64,000 nt of DNA from contig NZ_BMMU01000003.1 in NCBI RefSeq assembly GCF_014646095.1, forward strand, positions 248,001-312,000, written 5' to 3'. Source of the DNA: Streptomyces lacrimifluminis. Lineage in GTDB: Bacteria > Actinomycetota > Actinomycetes > Streptomycetales > Streptomycetaceae. The notes beneath the pieces are model-generated. The model was not told the DNA's origin, made no database searches, and saw only the letters and a list, made by a program, of their open reading frames with translations. The stretch's first letter is position 1, and each line of letters starts with the position of its first letter. The position numbers and the translations under genes were made by a program. Shown here piece by piece: positions 24,501 through 32,701 of the stretch.

Positions 24501-25712
24501 CTACGGCTGGGCCGCTTTGGCCACCCGGTCGAGACGGGCGGTGATGCGGCTGCTGGCCACATCGGATGCGGGCACGTCCGCGACAGTTGCCGCAGCCTTC
24601 TCGATGTCGCCTTGTGTGAGCTGTAGTTCGGCGAGGAGCACCGTGTAATAGGCGCGATTTCGAGTGAAGCGGCTGTTGAGGAGATCGAGGGCCTGCACTG
24701 TCTGTGTCTCCGCGCGGGCGTACTGGCCTGCGCTCTGGTGGGCAATCGCGCCGAGCCCGGACAGCTCCGCCGGCGTCAGGAAAGCCAGCCAACTCGGGGC
24801 GCCTTCGGGGTCCGCGCGGTCGTAGGCACGCTCGGCGGCAGCAAGTTGACGGCCCATGCCCGATCGGTCGTCGATCTGCGCTAGGCAGTCGGCCAGCCGT
24901 GCGTGGAGGAGCGCGGAGATCAGAGGCTGAGTGCGTAGGTGGCGCTCGGAGAGGGCGGCCTTGTTGATCCGAGCGGCCTCGACGGCGCGTCCGGCATGCT
25001 CGGCCTGCGCGGCAAGGTCGGACCATGCACGGGTCACGGCGACCGGATCGCGTGCCAGTAGAGCGGCCTGTAGCGCCTCGTTGCGGAACTGCGCCGCCTT
25101 CGCGTACTCCCCGCAGTCGTGGGCCGACCATCCGGCGCAGGCCGCCACGTCGGCCACTGCCCGCATCAGGGCCCGTTCGACGCGCTCACCGAACGTGCAG
25201 TGGTCCAGGGCGCGTTGGAGTCGTGCCAGGTAGTCGGTGGCGACCTCGACGAGGGCCCCGCCGCCGAGCCTGTTGAAGTGGGCGTCGAGCCGCGTGACGG
25301 TGCCCTGGATCCGGTCGACGTCGGCCATGCCCAGGCGGCCCCGCTGGGGCGCCTCGTCGGTACCGAGCACGGTGATGAGGGCACCGGCGATGAAGGTACG
25401 GCGCTGCACGGCGTGGTGCTCCACGGCAGGGGCAGACAGCGCAGCCGTGACGGTGTTCCGCACGTTGCTGCGTGGCACGAACCCCATGACCTCCGGGGCG
25501 CGACCGAAGATCTCCTGGAGGGGGCGAAGGTATCGGGACCATGGCCACCGCACCTCGCCCGCGATCCAGCGGCGTACATGCCGGTCGGTGCAGTTCGCGG
25601 AGGTGCCGAACTCGTCCAGGGCAATGCGGTTGACCTCATCGGCGAGCTGCTCGTGCGTATACCCGAACTCGATGAGCAGCGTCTCTAAGGCGGTGTTCCG
25701 CTGCTTCGGCAT
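24501..25712 (-). CDS. HTH-TPR transcriptional regulator of the Streptomyces type
   Basis: A 403-aa protein. Residues 1-75 resemble an XRE-like DNA-binding domain (ETLLIEFGYTHEQLADEVNRIALDEFGTSANCTDRHVRRWIAGEVRWP), followed by a linker with FVPRSNVRNTV. From about 170 to the end lie TPR-like helical hairpins (EYAKAAQFRNEALQAALLARD, ARADLAAQAEHAGRAVEAARINKAAL). This family is expanded in Streptomyces and frequently acts with small adjacent proteins. A perfect ACGGTAG/CTACCGT repeat upstream may be its operator. Codon use here is somewhat less GC-biased than in the flanks. Confidence 0.85.
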   Translation of the reverse strand: MPKQRNTALETLLIEFGYTHEQLADEVNRIALDEFGTSANCTDRHVRRWIAGEVRWPWSRYLRPLQEIFGRAPEVMGFVPRSNVRNTVTAALSAPAVEHHAVQRRTFIAGALITVLGTDEAPQRGRLGMADVDRIQGTVTRLDAHFNRLGGGALVEVATDYLARLQRALDHCTFGERVERALMRAVADVAACAGWSAHDCGEYAKAAQFRNEALQAALLARDPVAVTRAWSDLAAQAEHAGRAVEAARINKAALSERHLRTQPLISALLHARLADCLAQIDDRSGMGRQLAAAERAYDRADPEGAPSWLAFLTPAELSGLGAIAHQSAGQYARAETQTVQALDLLNSRFTRNRAYYTVLLAELQLTQGDIEKAAATVADVPASDVASSRITARLDRVAKAAQP

Positions 25713-25741
25713 GGCTGTGTCCCCTCGTGCGTGTGCCCTCG

Positions 25742-25757
25742 ACGGTAGTCCTACCGT
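25742..25757. promoter_or_regulatory. putative operator between HTH-TPR regulator and small-protein pair
   Basis: ACGGTAG-TC-CTACCGT, a perfect 7+7 inverted repeat with a 2-bp centre, 30 bases upstream of the regulator start and about 95 bases upstream of the divergent small genes. Autoregulation is inferred from its position. Confidence 0.5.
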
Positions 25758-25851
25758 TGTGGCCCGTCCGGTGAAACTGTCCGGTCTGCTGTCGGTAACT
25801 GCCCTCCTTCTGTCCTGATGCGCAACAGGCCACTTCCGGGAGTCTCAGAGC

Positions 25852-26055
25852 ATGAGACCTCAGCAGACGACGCCCGGTCCCCCCATCACACTGCCCGACC
25901 TGACCCAGCCGCCCCGGCCTGCGCCCGGCTGTGACGTGTGCACTGCCCTTGACAAACAGCGCGCTCAAGCGGAGGAGACCAGAGACATTCGACGCGCCAC
26001 CATGTTCGAGGTCGAGATGCGCCGCCATCCCAACCACCGCGAGGTCACGCCATGA
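25852..26055 (+). CDS. conserved small Streptomyces protein with CxxC
   Basis: A 67-aa protein: Pro-rich start, GCDVCTALDKQRAQAEETRD and a basic tail RRHPNHREVTP. The Cys pair could bind metal with a partner. GGGAG lies 9 nt before ATG 25852, and the stop overlaps the next start (ATGA). Divergent from the HTH-TPR regulator, a recurrent pairing in Streptomyces as far as I recall. Function unknown. Confidence 0.7.
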   Translation: MRPQQTTPGPPITLPDLTQPPRPAPGCDVCTALDKQRAQAEETRDIRRATMFEVEMRRHPNHREVTP

Positions 26056-26267
26056 TGGACAGTCAAGGGAAGAGGCACGACACGTCCGGCAATGCCGGAC
26101 GTCCGCAACGGCTAGTGGTTCCGGATCACCTTCCTGGGGAGGAGGCGTACGGGACCTTCATGCACCACATGACGGGGTGCGCGGACTGCGGGTACGGGCA
26201 GGTCCAGTGCGAGAAGGCAACCGAGCTCTGGCAGGCGTACAAGAAGGCTCGGCGTAAACGCACATGA
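26052..26267 (+). CDS. conserved small Streptomyces protein, possible zinc ribbon
   Basis: A 71-aa protein: VVPDHLPGEEAYGTFMHHMTGCADCGYGQVQCEKATELWQAYKKARRKRT. The MTGCADC...C pattern with the preceding HH could coordinate zinc. Translationally coupled to the preceding 67-aa gene by ATGA. Function unknown; the pair probably works with the divergent HTH-TPR regulator. Confidence 0.7.
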   Translation: MMDSQGKRHDTSGNAGRPQRLVVPDHLPGEEAYGTFMHHMTGCADCGYGQVQCEKATELWQAYKKARRKRT

Positions 26268-26429
26268 GCCTCGGAGCCGGCGGTCACTTCGCGCCGGCTC
26301 CGGGAGGGAGTGGGTGCTCGGGCCCCGTCGAGTGCCCGTCCGCCCTCTTTGCCCTGGCCTGGCCTGCCACGCCTTGCCCGACGAACGGACCTGACCCGGT
26401 GGTCGGGTACGCGTCTCCGTGTCTGCCTC
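26268..26429. other. spacer before IS30 remnant
   Basis: No gene seen. Codon-like periodicity is absent on both strands. Confidence 0.4.
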
Positions 26430-26748
26430 AACTGTCGCAGCAGGCCGTTGATGTTCTCGTTGGTACCCCGGCCGGGAACTGTGCGGGCACGCGAGGTAGA
26501 CGAACAGGCTGATGTCGATGTGCAGTTGGGCGCGTTTGGGCCATCTCCGCACATTGGTCCCCCAGGTCACGCCCTGCGAAGCTGCTCGGGCAGGGTCGTG
26601 ATCGTCGTGGTGACAGCGTTGCGCACGGCTGCGGCACCGTGCACGGCCCGTGGCAGGCCGTTCTTCACCCAGGCGCCGCCGGGCCCGGGCATGGGCGGAA
26701 TGTGCTGGAGCTTCGCGAAGCGGGTTCTGCGTTCGACCAGCCCGCGCC
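26430..26748 (-). pseudogene. decayed IS30 family transposase
   Basis: Three minus-strand fragments in different frames line up with consecutive parts of IS30 transposases. From about 26748, VERRTRF then GLPRAVHGAAAVRNAVTTTI and TTLPEQLRR. After a frameshift near 26570, the frame gives VTWGTNVRRWPKRAQLHIDI and VYLACPHS. After a second frameshift near 26470 it gives GRGTNENINGLLRQ, ending about 26433 where IS30 normally continues YFPKGTDLS. The N-terminal half, the HTH and both terminal inverted repeats are missing. The remnant is non-functional and marks past mobile-element activity in this low-GC patch. Confidence 0.85.
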
Positions 26749-27582
26749 TCGGCCTTTGACGTACCCCTCTCCCGATTTTCGCAGAACGGCCTGACCTGGG
26801 CGGCGCACTGGGCAGAGTGTGGAGTGAGGCCGCGCACAAGACCGCTCCATGCGCCGGAGCGCACTCCCTTTTCCGACTACCGGGAGCCGTCGCATGCTGC
26901 GAAGCAATGGGCTGTCAGGGCGAGTTGACGGCATGAAAGGGTGTCGCACCCGGCCCCGTGGGGGTGAGGTCCGGATGCCCTCGACGGTCGTCAGCGCGAC
27001 TCGGGATCACTGCGACGAGCCGGTCGAGCCGAGAGGCGACCGGGCGGCCACGGCGAGTAGCCCCCAGCGGCGTCTCGGTGATGCGACTCTGGAGATCGAC
27101 CCGATGCGGTTGTATCGTATGAGGGTGCGAATCTGGCCGGAAAGCGCGACCTGCTCACTATCAACAAGGCCATCCGGACAGTCGCCGAAGACGTGGATCT
27201 TGCTCAATCAATGGTCCGCGGCTATAGGCAGGTGTCCTCGCACTGACCGAATCGGCGTCGGCGGACGTAGATCTCGTACACCATGCACAAGATTCTGGCC
27301 TGCGCCCCTGATCAGCGGGAGCGTTTCGAGGCGGCCCCCGGCCCAACGCCGGCGAAGGTCCGCCGAGGTGGACGCAGGTCAGCGCGAAGTGGGTGGTGGC
27401 TGGAAGATCGATTCCCCGGACAGCATCCAGCAGGAAGTGGAGACGATTCCCTGCCCGACCGTCGACGACACAGGTCGCCGCAGTAGTGACTGCACCTGTC
27501 CAGTCCCGAGCTTTCCGAACCCCGTAATCCAGGAGACGCGCGCCCCAAGATCGTCAGCTACTCGCTATGAGGAGACATCGCT
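26749..27582. other. gene-poor, lower-GC stretch before the terpene cyclase
   Basis: About 830 bases without an intact gene. At 27082-27246 the plus strand is open and reads like protein (SYEGANLAGKRDLLTINKAI, then RTVAEDVDLAQSMVRGYRQV) but has no start codon, so it may be the 3' relic of a gene. The terpene cyclase promoter should lie in the last 300 bases; GAGGAGA at 27569-27575 is its ribosome binding site. Confidence 0.45.
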
Positions 27583-28530
27583 ATGCCACCTCTTGAGCTC
27601 GACGTTCCATTCGCCTTGCGGATGAACCCCCGGCTGGCAGAAGCTCTGCCAGAACATGTACAGCGACTGCGGAGCTTCTGCCTGCCTGAGAAAGTTTACC
27701 TGGCCCAGCGGTGCCCCGACATCGTCGGAGGGTGGTGGCCTGAGGCAAACGGAGAACAACTGGACCTCGGGCTGGACTTCTTCGCCTGGCTGTTCCTGGT
27801 CGACGATGCCTTCGATGGCCTCAATGCACAGGACGCAGAGAAGCTGATCAAGACGTTCACTGGCGTCGTAGAGGGTACCGGAGGAAACGGCGATGGCCGA
27901 GTCGACTTCTTCGCCGATGTGTGGGACCGCCAATGCAAGGGGATGTCAGCCCGATACTGCAGACGTGCGGCAGACAACTGGACAAAGGTGTTCGACGCCC
28001 TCCTGACGGAGGTTGCCAATATCGCGGAGGGTCACCTCCCCACGATCGAGGAGTACCGCGATATCCGATACCGGTCCGGATACATGCCTCCCATACTCGA
28101 CATGACCGAGCGCCTCCGGGGTTTCGAGCTGACGCCCGAAGTACATGCCGATCCGGTGTTCCAAACCCTCTATGACGCGAATGTGTGGTGTCTCAACCTG
28201 GTCGATGATCTGTTCTCGTTCGAGAAAGAGGCAGCTCAGGGAGAACCCCACAATATGGTCCTCGTCGTCGAGCGCGAGCGTGGCTACTCACGCTCGGAGG
28301 CGATCAACACGGTGGTGTCCATGCTGGGTGAGCACTTCACTGACTTTCTCACAGCGGAAGCCCAGTTGTCGGCTGCGCTGGAAACTCGCGGTGTTTCCCT
28401 GGCAGACCGGGCGAAGACCTACGCTTTTGTCGACGACCTGCGATCGAGCTGCGCGTCCTCCTACTACTGGTGCCGGAGTTCTCCCCGCTATACCGGAGAG
28501 ATGGAGTGGCTGAGCTTCCGCGACGAATGA
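27583..28530 (+). CDS. class I terpene cyclase
   Basis: A 315-aa stand-alone alpha-domain cyclase that ionises a prenyl diphosphate, most likely farnesyl diphosphate, to a cyclic terpene. The first Mg site is D74-D-A-F-D78. The NSE triad reads D208-D-L-F-S212-F-E-K-E216, with Asp in place of the usual Asn. The C-terminal R305-Y306 pair that reaches the diphosphate is present. It is too short for 2-methylisoborneol or geosmin synthase. GAGGAGA is 7 nt before ATG 27583, and a strong terminator follows. No prenyltransferase or tailoring enzyme is adjacent, except a conservon P450 beyond the RluA gene. The product cannot be predicted. Confidence 0.92.
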   Translation: MPPLELDVPFALRMNPRLAEALPEHVQRLRSFCLPEKVYLAQRCPDIVGGWWPEANGEQLDLGLDFFAWLFLVDDAFDGLNAQDAEKLIKTFTGVVEGTGGNGDGRVDFFADVWDRQCKGMSARYCRRAADNWTKVFDALLTEVANIAEGHLPTIEEYRDIRYRSGYMPPILDMTERLRGFELTPEVHADPVFQTLYDANVWCLNLVDDLFSFEKEAAQGEPHNMVLVVERERGYSRSEAINTVVSMLGEHFTDFLTAEAQLSAALETRGVSLADRAKTYAFVDDLRSSCASSYYWCRSSPRYTGEMEWLSFRDE

Positions 28531-28559
28531 GCCAAGACTGTTGATAATCAGCCGGTACG

Positions 28560-28600
28560 AGCGGTCGGCCGCCCAAACCAAACGTGGCCGACCGCTTTCG
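28560..28600 (+). terminator. terminator of terpene cyclase gene
   Basis: AGCGGTCGGCC (28560-28570) pairs perfectly with GGCCGACCGCT (28586-28596), followed by TTTC; it starts 30 bases past the stop. Confidence 0.8.
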
Positions 28601-28722
28601 ACATCGCACCCACTGCAGGCCCACCGCGTCGTGCCGACTGCGCACCCGGCCCACCCACCCCTGACGCCGGAATCGGCATCGCCTCGCCCCGCTGTCAGTA
28701 CCACCTCGTACGCTTGATCGTG

Positions 28723-29664
28723 ATGAGACGCCGCACTCCGCCCCCGCCCTCTCCCCTGCCGCAGCGCAACGGGGTGGATGCCGTGCGCGTGCGGTTGCCC
28801 GCCGGGGACGCGTGGGCCACCGTGCGGGACCATCTCGTGGCACGCCTCACAGCCGGAGCCGGCGTGATCGACGGGATGTTCGACGCGGGGAGGATCGTGG
28901 ACGCCAACGGGCGTCGAGTGGCGCGGACCGCGGCATACGTGCCGGGGATGTTCGTCTGGTTCTGCCGGGAGCTGCCCGACGAGGAGCAGGTGCCGTTCAC
29001 GGTCGACGTCGTGTATCGGGATGAGCACGTGGTGGTGGCCGACAAGCCGCACTTCCTGGCCACCACCCCGCGCGGCAGCCACGTCGCCGAGACAGCCCTG
29101 GCGCGACTGCGGAGACAGCTGGACATCCCAACGCTGGGCGCGGCGCACCGGCTGGACCGGCTGACGGCCGGGCTGGTGCTGTTCACCGTGCGGCCCGAAG
29201 AGCGCGGTGCGTACCAGTCGTTGTTCCGGGACAAGAGGGTGGCGAAGGAGTACGAGGCCGTGGCGCCGTACGATCCAAGGCTGGTCCTGCCCCGCACCGT
29301 GCGCAGCCGGATCGTCAAGGAGCGCGGGGTCATGGCGGCCCGCGAGGTCGAGGGCGAGCCCAACGCCGTCAGCCGGGTCGAGTTGCTGGAGCACGGGCAC
29401 GAGCATGCCCGGTACCGGCTGATGCCGAGTACCGGACAGACGCACCAGCTGAGGGTGCACATGAACGCGTTGGGGGTGCCTATCCTCGGCGATCCCCTCT
29501 ATCCGGTGGTGACCGGCCCCGGGGCGGCCAGCGACTTCCGACGGCCGCTCCAACTGCTGGCGCGGATGCTGGAGTTCACTGATCCCGTCACGGGGCGCGA
29601 GCACCGGTTCGTCAGCCCGCGCGTGCTGCGGGCCTGGTCGGCGTACGAGGAGTGGGCTGGGTAG
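28723..29664 (+). CDS. RluA family pseudouridine synthase
   Basis: A 313-aa RNA pseudouridine synthase. An S4-like N-terminal part (RDHLVARLTAGAGVIDGMFDAGRIVDANGRRV) leads to the catalytic domain: VVYRDEHVVVADKPHFLATTPRG, the active-site Asp in GAAHRLDRLTAGLVLF, and the RluA motifs RLMPSTGQTHQLRVHM and GDPLYP. It probably modifies 23S rRNA or tRNA. Start ATG 28723; TTG 28714 is in frame and no clear Shine-Dalgarno is seen. It converges on the P450 gene with 18 bp between stops. Confidence 0.93.
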   Translation: MRRRTPPPPSPLPQRNGVDAVRVRLPAGDAWATVRDHLVARLTAGAGVIDGMFDAGRIVDANGRRVARTAAYVPGMFVWFCRELPDEEQVPFTVDVVYRDEHVVVADKPHFLATTPRGSHVAETALARLRRQLDIPTLGAAHRLDRLTAGLVLFTVRPEERGAYQSLFRDKRVAKEYEAVAPYDPRLVLPRTVRSRIVKERGVMAAREVEGEPNAVSRVELLEHGHEHARYRLMPSTGQTHQLRVHMNALGVPILGDPLYPVVTGPGAASDFRRPLQLLARMLEFTDPVTGREHRFVSPRVLRAWSAYEEWAG

Positions 29665-29682
29665 TCCCGGCGCCCGGTCGGC

Positions 29683-31164
29683 TCAATCGCCGCGCCACCA
29701 GCGCTGGAGGCGCCGGAACATGCCCGGTCGGGGGGCCGGTTCGGGCGTCGGCGTCGGCGTCGGCGTCGGGGCAGTGGGCGGCACGGCGGACTCCGAAGCC
29801 CTCGTCTGCCGCTGCGGCGTGCCGACCTGCCCGTTACTGGGACGCTGTGCCGACAGCGTGTGCGCGGGTCGCACCGTGACGTCCCGCTGGGGCTTGGGCG
29901 CGAACCTCACCGGCAGCTCCACCAGGTGCCGGTTCGAGATGGACGCCCGCCAGCGCAACTCGTGCTCTTCGCAGTCGAGTTGGATGTCTGGAAGGCGGTC
30001 CAGCAGTGCATCGACGCCGACATCGGCGATGGCTCGACCGATGTCCTGGCCCGGGCACTCGTGGGGACCGCCGCTGAAGGCGAGGTGGGAGCGATTACCC
30101 TGCATGTTGGCCTTGACGTCGGGACGGACACGCGGGTCTACGTTGCCCGGCGCAATGCCCAAGAGAAGGCCGTCGCCCTTACGAATGCGCTGGCCGCCCA
30201 GCTCTGTCTCCTGCTTGGCGAAGTAGCCCAGGATGGTGCTGAACGGCGGCTCGTCCCACAAGGACTGCTCGACTGCCTGAGGCACCGTCATTTGGCCGCC
30301 GTTGAGCCGAGCGCGGAACCCCGGGTCGGTGAGCACGACCCTTAGTACGTTGGCGAGGAGGTTGGCGGTGGTCTCGTACGCGACGATCAGGACGACGCGC
30401 AGGTGCTGGCCGACCTCCTTGTCGTTGAGCCGCGCCGGGTGGTTGATCAGGTGGCTGGTGAAGTCCTCCCCGGGGTCGGCCCGGCGGCGGACGGTGAGCC
30501 GCGTCAGCACGTCCATGATGTACGCGTTACTGGCGATGGCGGTCTCGGTGCCCTTGAGCATGTCACGAGCGGCATGCACGATCCGGTCGTTGTACTCGTC
30601 AGGCATGCCAAGGATCTCGCACATCACCGCCATCGACAGATGCTCGCAGAACTGGCCGACCAGGTCGGCCCTTCCATCCTCGGAGAACTTGTTGACGAGG
30701 TCCTGGGTCGCGCGGTTGATGTGACGGCGGATGCCCCGGTGGTCGATGGTCGACATGGCCCCGATGACTGCTCCGCGCAGCCGCAGGTGTTCGTCGCCCT
30801 CTGCATGGCAGCAGATGGGTTCCCATGCGATGTGCGGCATGAGCGGGTGATCCGGCTTGACCGTGCCGTCCCGCAAGGGGGTCCACAACCGGGTGTCCCG
30901 GCTGTACTGCGAGGGGCTGCGCACCATGTGCATGTTCTCGCCATGCCCGAGCACCACCCAGATCGGCACATCGTCATGGAGCAGCGCAGGAGCCACCGCC
31001 CCGTGTTCGGCGCGCAGCTTCTCGTACACGGCTCCCAGGTCCTCCGCCTCGGGGCCGTACAGCCGGCGCAGTCCGCCGGGGCCGGTGCCGTGGGCGGGGC
31101 AGCCGGGGGGCGGGCTCAGGGCGGTGTCGTCCGTGTCGGTCAGGGAGTGGGGCTCAGGCGTCAC
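29683..31164 (-). CDS. conservon cytochrome P450, CYP157-like, lacking the ExxR motif
   Basis: A 493-aa P450. The heme loop is F363-S-G-G-P-H-E-C370-P-G and the I-helix is VAYETTAN. The K-helix, where nearly all P450s have ExxR, reads E299-Q-S-L-W303. The same EQSLW is known in S. coelicolor CYP157C1, the P450 of conservon 9 (rarE). An extra C-terminal tail of about 70 residues includes a TPTPTPTP linker and ends in basic RRLQRWWRGD. It is the last gene of the conservon operon. Substrate unknown; conservon members influence aerial development and antibiotic production. Confidence 0.92.
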   Translation of the reverse strand: MTPEPHSLTDTDDTALSPPPGCPAHGTGPGGLRRLYGPEAEDLGAVYEKLRAEHGAVAPALLHDDVPIWVVLGHGENMHMVRSPSQYSRDTRLWTPLRDGTVKPDHPLMPHIAWEPICCHAEGDEHLRLRGAVIGAMSTIDHRGIRRHINRATQDLVNKFSEDGRADLVGQFCEHLSMAVMCEILGMPDEYNDRIVHAARDMLKGTETAIASNAYIMDVLTRLTVRRRADPGEDFTSHLINHPARLNDKEVGQHLRVVLIVAYETTANLLANVLRVVLTDPGFRARLNGGQMTVPQAVEQSLWDEPPFSTILGYFAKQETELGGQRIRKGDGLLLGIAPGNVDPRVRPDVKANMQGNRSHLAFSGGPHECPGQDIGRAIADVGVDALLDRLPDIQLDCEEHELRWRASISNRHLVELPVRFAPKPQRDVTVRPAHTLSAQRPSNGQVGTPQRQTRASESAVPPTAPTPTPTPTPEPAPRPGMFRRLQRWWRGD

Positions 31165-31237
31165 AGTGATCGCTCCGAAACTGAAGTGGATCAGGTGTCA
31201 GGTGAGTTGGTGATGTGCTGGTGGTGAATTGCCGCCC

Positions 31238-31858
31238 TCAGACGGACGCCTTCGTCAGCTCCAGCGAGTGCAGGAACCGCATCAGGGTCATGAGCGTGTC
31301 CCGGCTGGAGGCCCGGCGGCGGGCGTCGCACTCCACGATGGGGATCTCCGGGGCCAGGTCGAGGGCCGAGCGCAGGTCCTCGATCGGGTAGCGGGGCGCG
31401 TCCGGGAAGGAGTTGACGGCGATGACGAAGGGCACGCCCCGTTCCTCCAGTCGCCCTATGACGTCGAAGCTCACCTCCAGGCGCCGGGTGTCGATCAGGA
31501 CGACCGCGCCGAGGGCGCCTTCGAACAGGCCGCTCCACAGGAACCAGAAGCGTTCCTGGCCCGGGGTGCCGAACAGGTACAGCACCAGTTGGTCGGTGAT
31601 GCTGATGCGGCCGAAGTCCATGGCCACGGTGGTGGCCGTCTTGGAATCGGAGCCGTAGTTGTCGTCGACGCCGATGCCGGCCTGCGTCATGGTCTCTTCG
31701 GTGGTCAGCGGCCTGATCTCGCTGACCGAGCCGACCATGGTCGTCTTGCCGACACCGAACCCGCCCACGATGACGATCTTCACCGCGGCCTGGGTGCTGT
31801 GCGGCAGGCGGTCCTCGGTCCGTGGACCCGTGATGGTGTCAGAGCTTTTGAAGTCCAT
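31238..31858 (-). CDS. conservon GTP-binding protein (CvnD/RarD type)
   Basis: A 206-aa small GTPase-like protein of the MglA/Cvn group. The P-loop is VGGFGVGKTTMVGSVSE; the switch region has TTVAMDFGRI; the G3-like motif is LFGTPGQERFWFLW, and VNSFPDAPRY replaces the NKxD base motif. Likely a switch acting downstream of the CvnA sensor at the membrane. Its start overlaps the DUF742 gene by 20 bp, supporting one operon with cvnA-B-C-D-P450 order. Confidence 0.95.
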   Translation of the reverse strand: MDFKSSDTITGPRTEDRLPHSTQAAVKIVIVGGFGVGKTTMVGSVSEIRPLTTEETMTQAGIGVDDNYGSDSKTATTVAMDFGRISITDQLVLYLFGTPGQERFWFLWSGLFEGALGAVVLIDTRRLEVSFDVIGRLEERGVPFVIAVNSFPDAPRYPIEDLRSALDLAPEIPIVECDARRRASSRDTLMTLMRFLHSLELTKASV

Positions 31859-32297
31859 GCATCACCGCTTCGAGGAGGGAACGGTCGGCCAGCGACTGGC
31901 GGATGAGCGGATCGCGCGCCTGGACCAGTTCGGCCGTCAGCAGCTCGGTGAGCAGGACGGTCACCACGCTGAACGGCAGGTTGAGGTAAGCCGAGAGCTC
32001 GGCCACCGACAGGGGGGCCTTGCAGAGGCGGAGCAGCGCCGACTGCTCCGGCGGGGCGGCGGGCGGGGGTTCGGCGCACGCCACGATTAACGTGACGAGG
32101 TCGAGGGAGGCGCGCTCGCCGCCCGGGGTCGCGCCGGTGAGCACATAGAGCCGTTCGGGGTTCTTCCGCTCCCCCTCCTTGCCCTTCGTGCCCTCCTGGC
32201 CCGTGCCGCCCTCCGCACCGGGTGCGCTCTGCTGGAGTTGCTCCGGCGGAGGTTCCTGCTTGATCGGGTAGCGCCGGCGGCGCTGCGGAGGAGTCAT
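31839..32297 (-). CDS. conservon DUF742 protein (CvnC/RarC type)
   Basis: A 152-aa protein. An unstructured Pro/Gln/Lys-rich N-terminus of about 45 residues is followed by the DUF742 winged-helix-like domain (RLYVLTGATPGGERASLDLVTLIVA ... EQSALLRLCKAPLSVAELSAYLNLPFSVVTVLLTELLTAELVQ). CvnC proteins interact with the roadblock and GTPase partners. ATG 32297 overlaps the cvnB stop (ATGA). Confidence 0.95.
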   Translation of the reverse strand: MTPPQRRRRYPIKQEPPPEQLQQSAPGAEGGTGQEGTKGKEGERKNPERLYVLTGATPGGERASLDLVTLIVACAEPPPAAPPEQSALLRLCKAPLSVAELSAYLNLPFSVVTVLLTELLTAELVQARDPLIRQSLADRSLLEAVMHGLQKL

Positions 32298-32701
32298 ACG
32301 GTCTGCCCGTTCCGCCGGGGCGGACTGGTGAGGTGGGCGCCGATCCGGACCACCAGGTCGCGCATGTGGTTGCTCATGTTGCCGGGCTCGGCGATCACGT
32401 TGGCGAGGACCGCGAGGTAGGCGTTGGGGCCGGCGGCCATCAGGTAGAAGTAGCCGCCGGTGACCTCGATGATGACCATGCGCATCATGCCGTCGCTGTC
32501 CGGGATCTCGTGTGCGACGGCGCCCGCGAGGCTCTGCAGCCCCGCGCAGGCGGCGGCGACACGGTCGGCGGCGTCGGGGTCGCCGCCGTAGCGCGCGATG
32601 CGCAGGCCGTCGGCGGAGAGCACCACGATCTGCTGGATACCGGGTACGCCGTCGGCGAGCTCCTTGAGCATCCAGTCGAAGTTGGCTCGCTGCGAGATCA
32701 C
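32294..32701 (-). CDS. conservon roadblock/LC7 protein (CvnB/RarB type)
   Basis: A 135-aa single roadblock/LC7 domain: FDWMLKELADGVPGIQQIVVLSADGLRIARYGG, then ACAGLQSLAGAV and GGYFYLMAAGPNAYLAVLANVIAEPGNMSNHMRDLV. MglB-like; a probable GAP or scaffold for CvnD. GTG 32701 overlaps the cvnA stop (GTGA). Confidence 0.95.
   Translation of the reverse strand: MISQRANFDWMLKELADGVPGIQQIVVLSADGLRIARYGGDPDAADRVAAACAGLQSLAGAVAHEIPDSDGMMRMVIIEVTGGYFYLMAAGPNAYLAVLANVIAEPGNMSNHMRDLVVRIGAHLTSPPRRNGQTV

Noticed and set aside
26126..26864. 250-aa and 142-aa minus-strand frames taken as intact genes
   Set aside because: Each contains only one piece of an IS30 transposase; the pieces lie in different frames, so this is a pseudogene.
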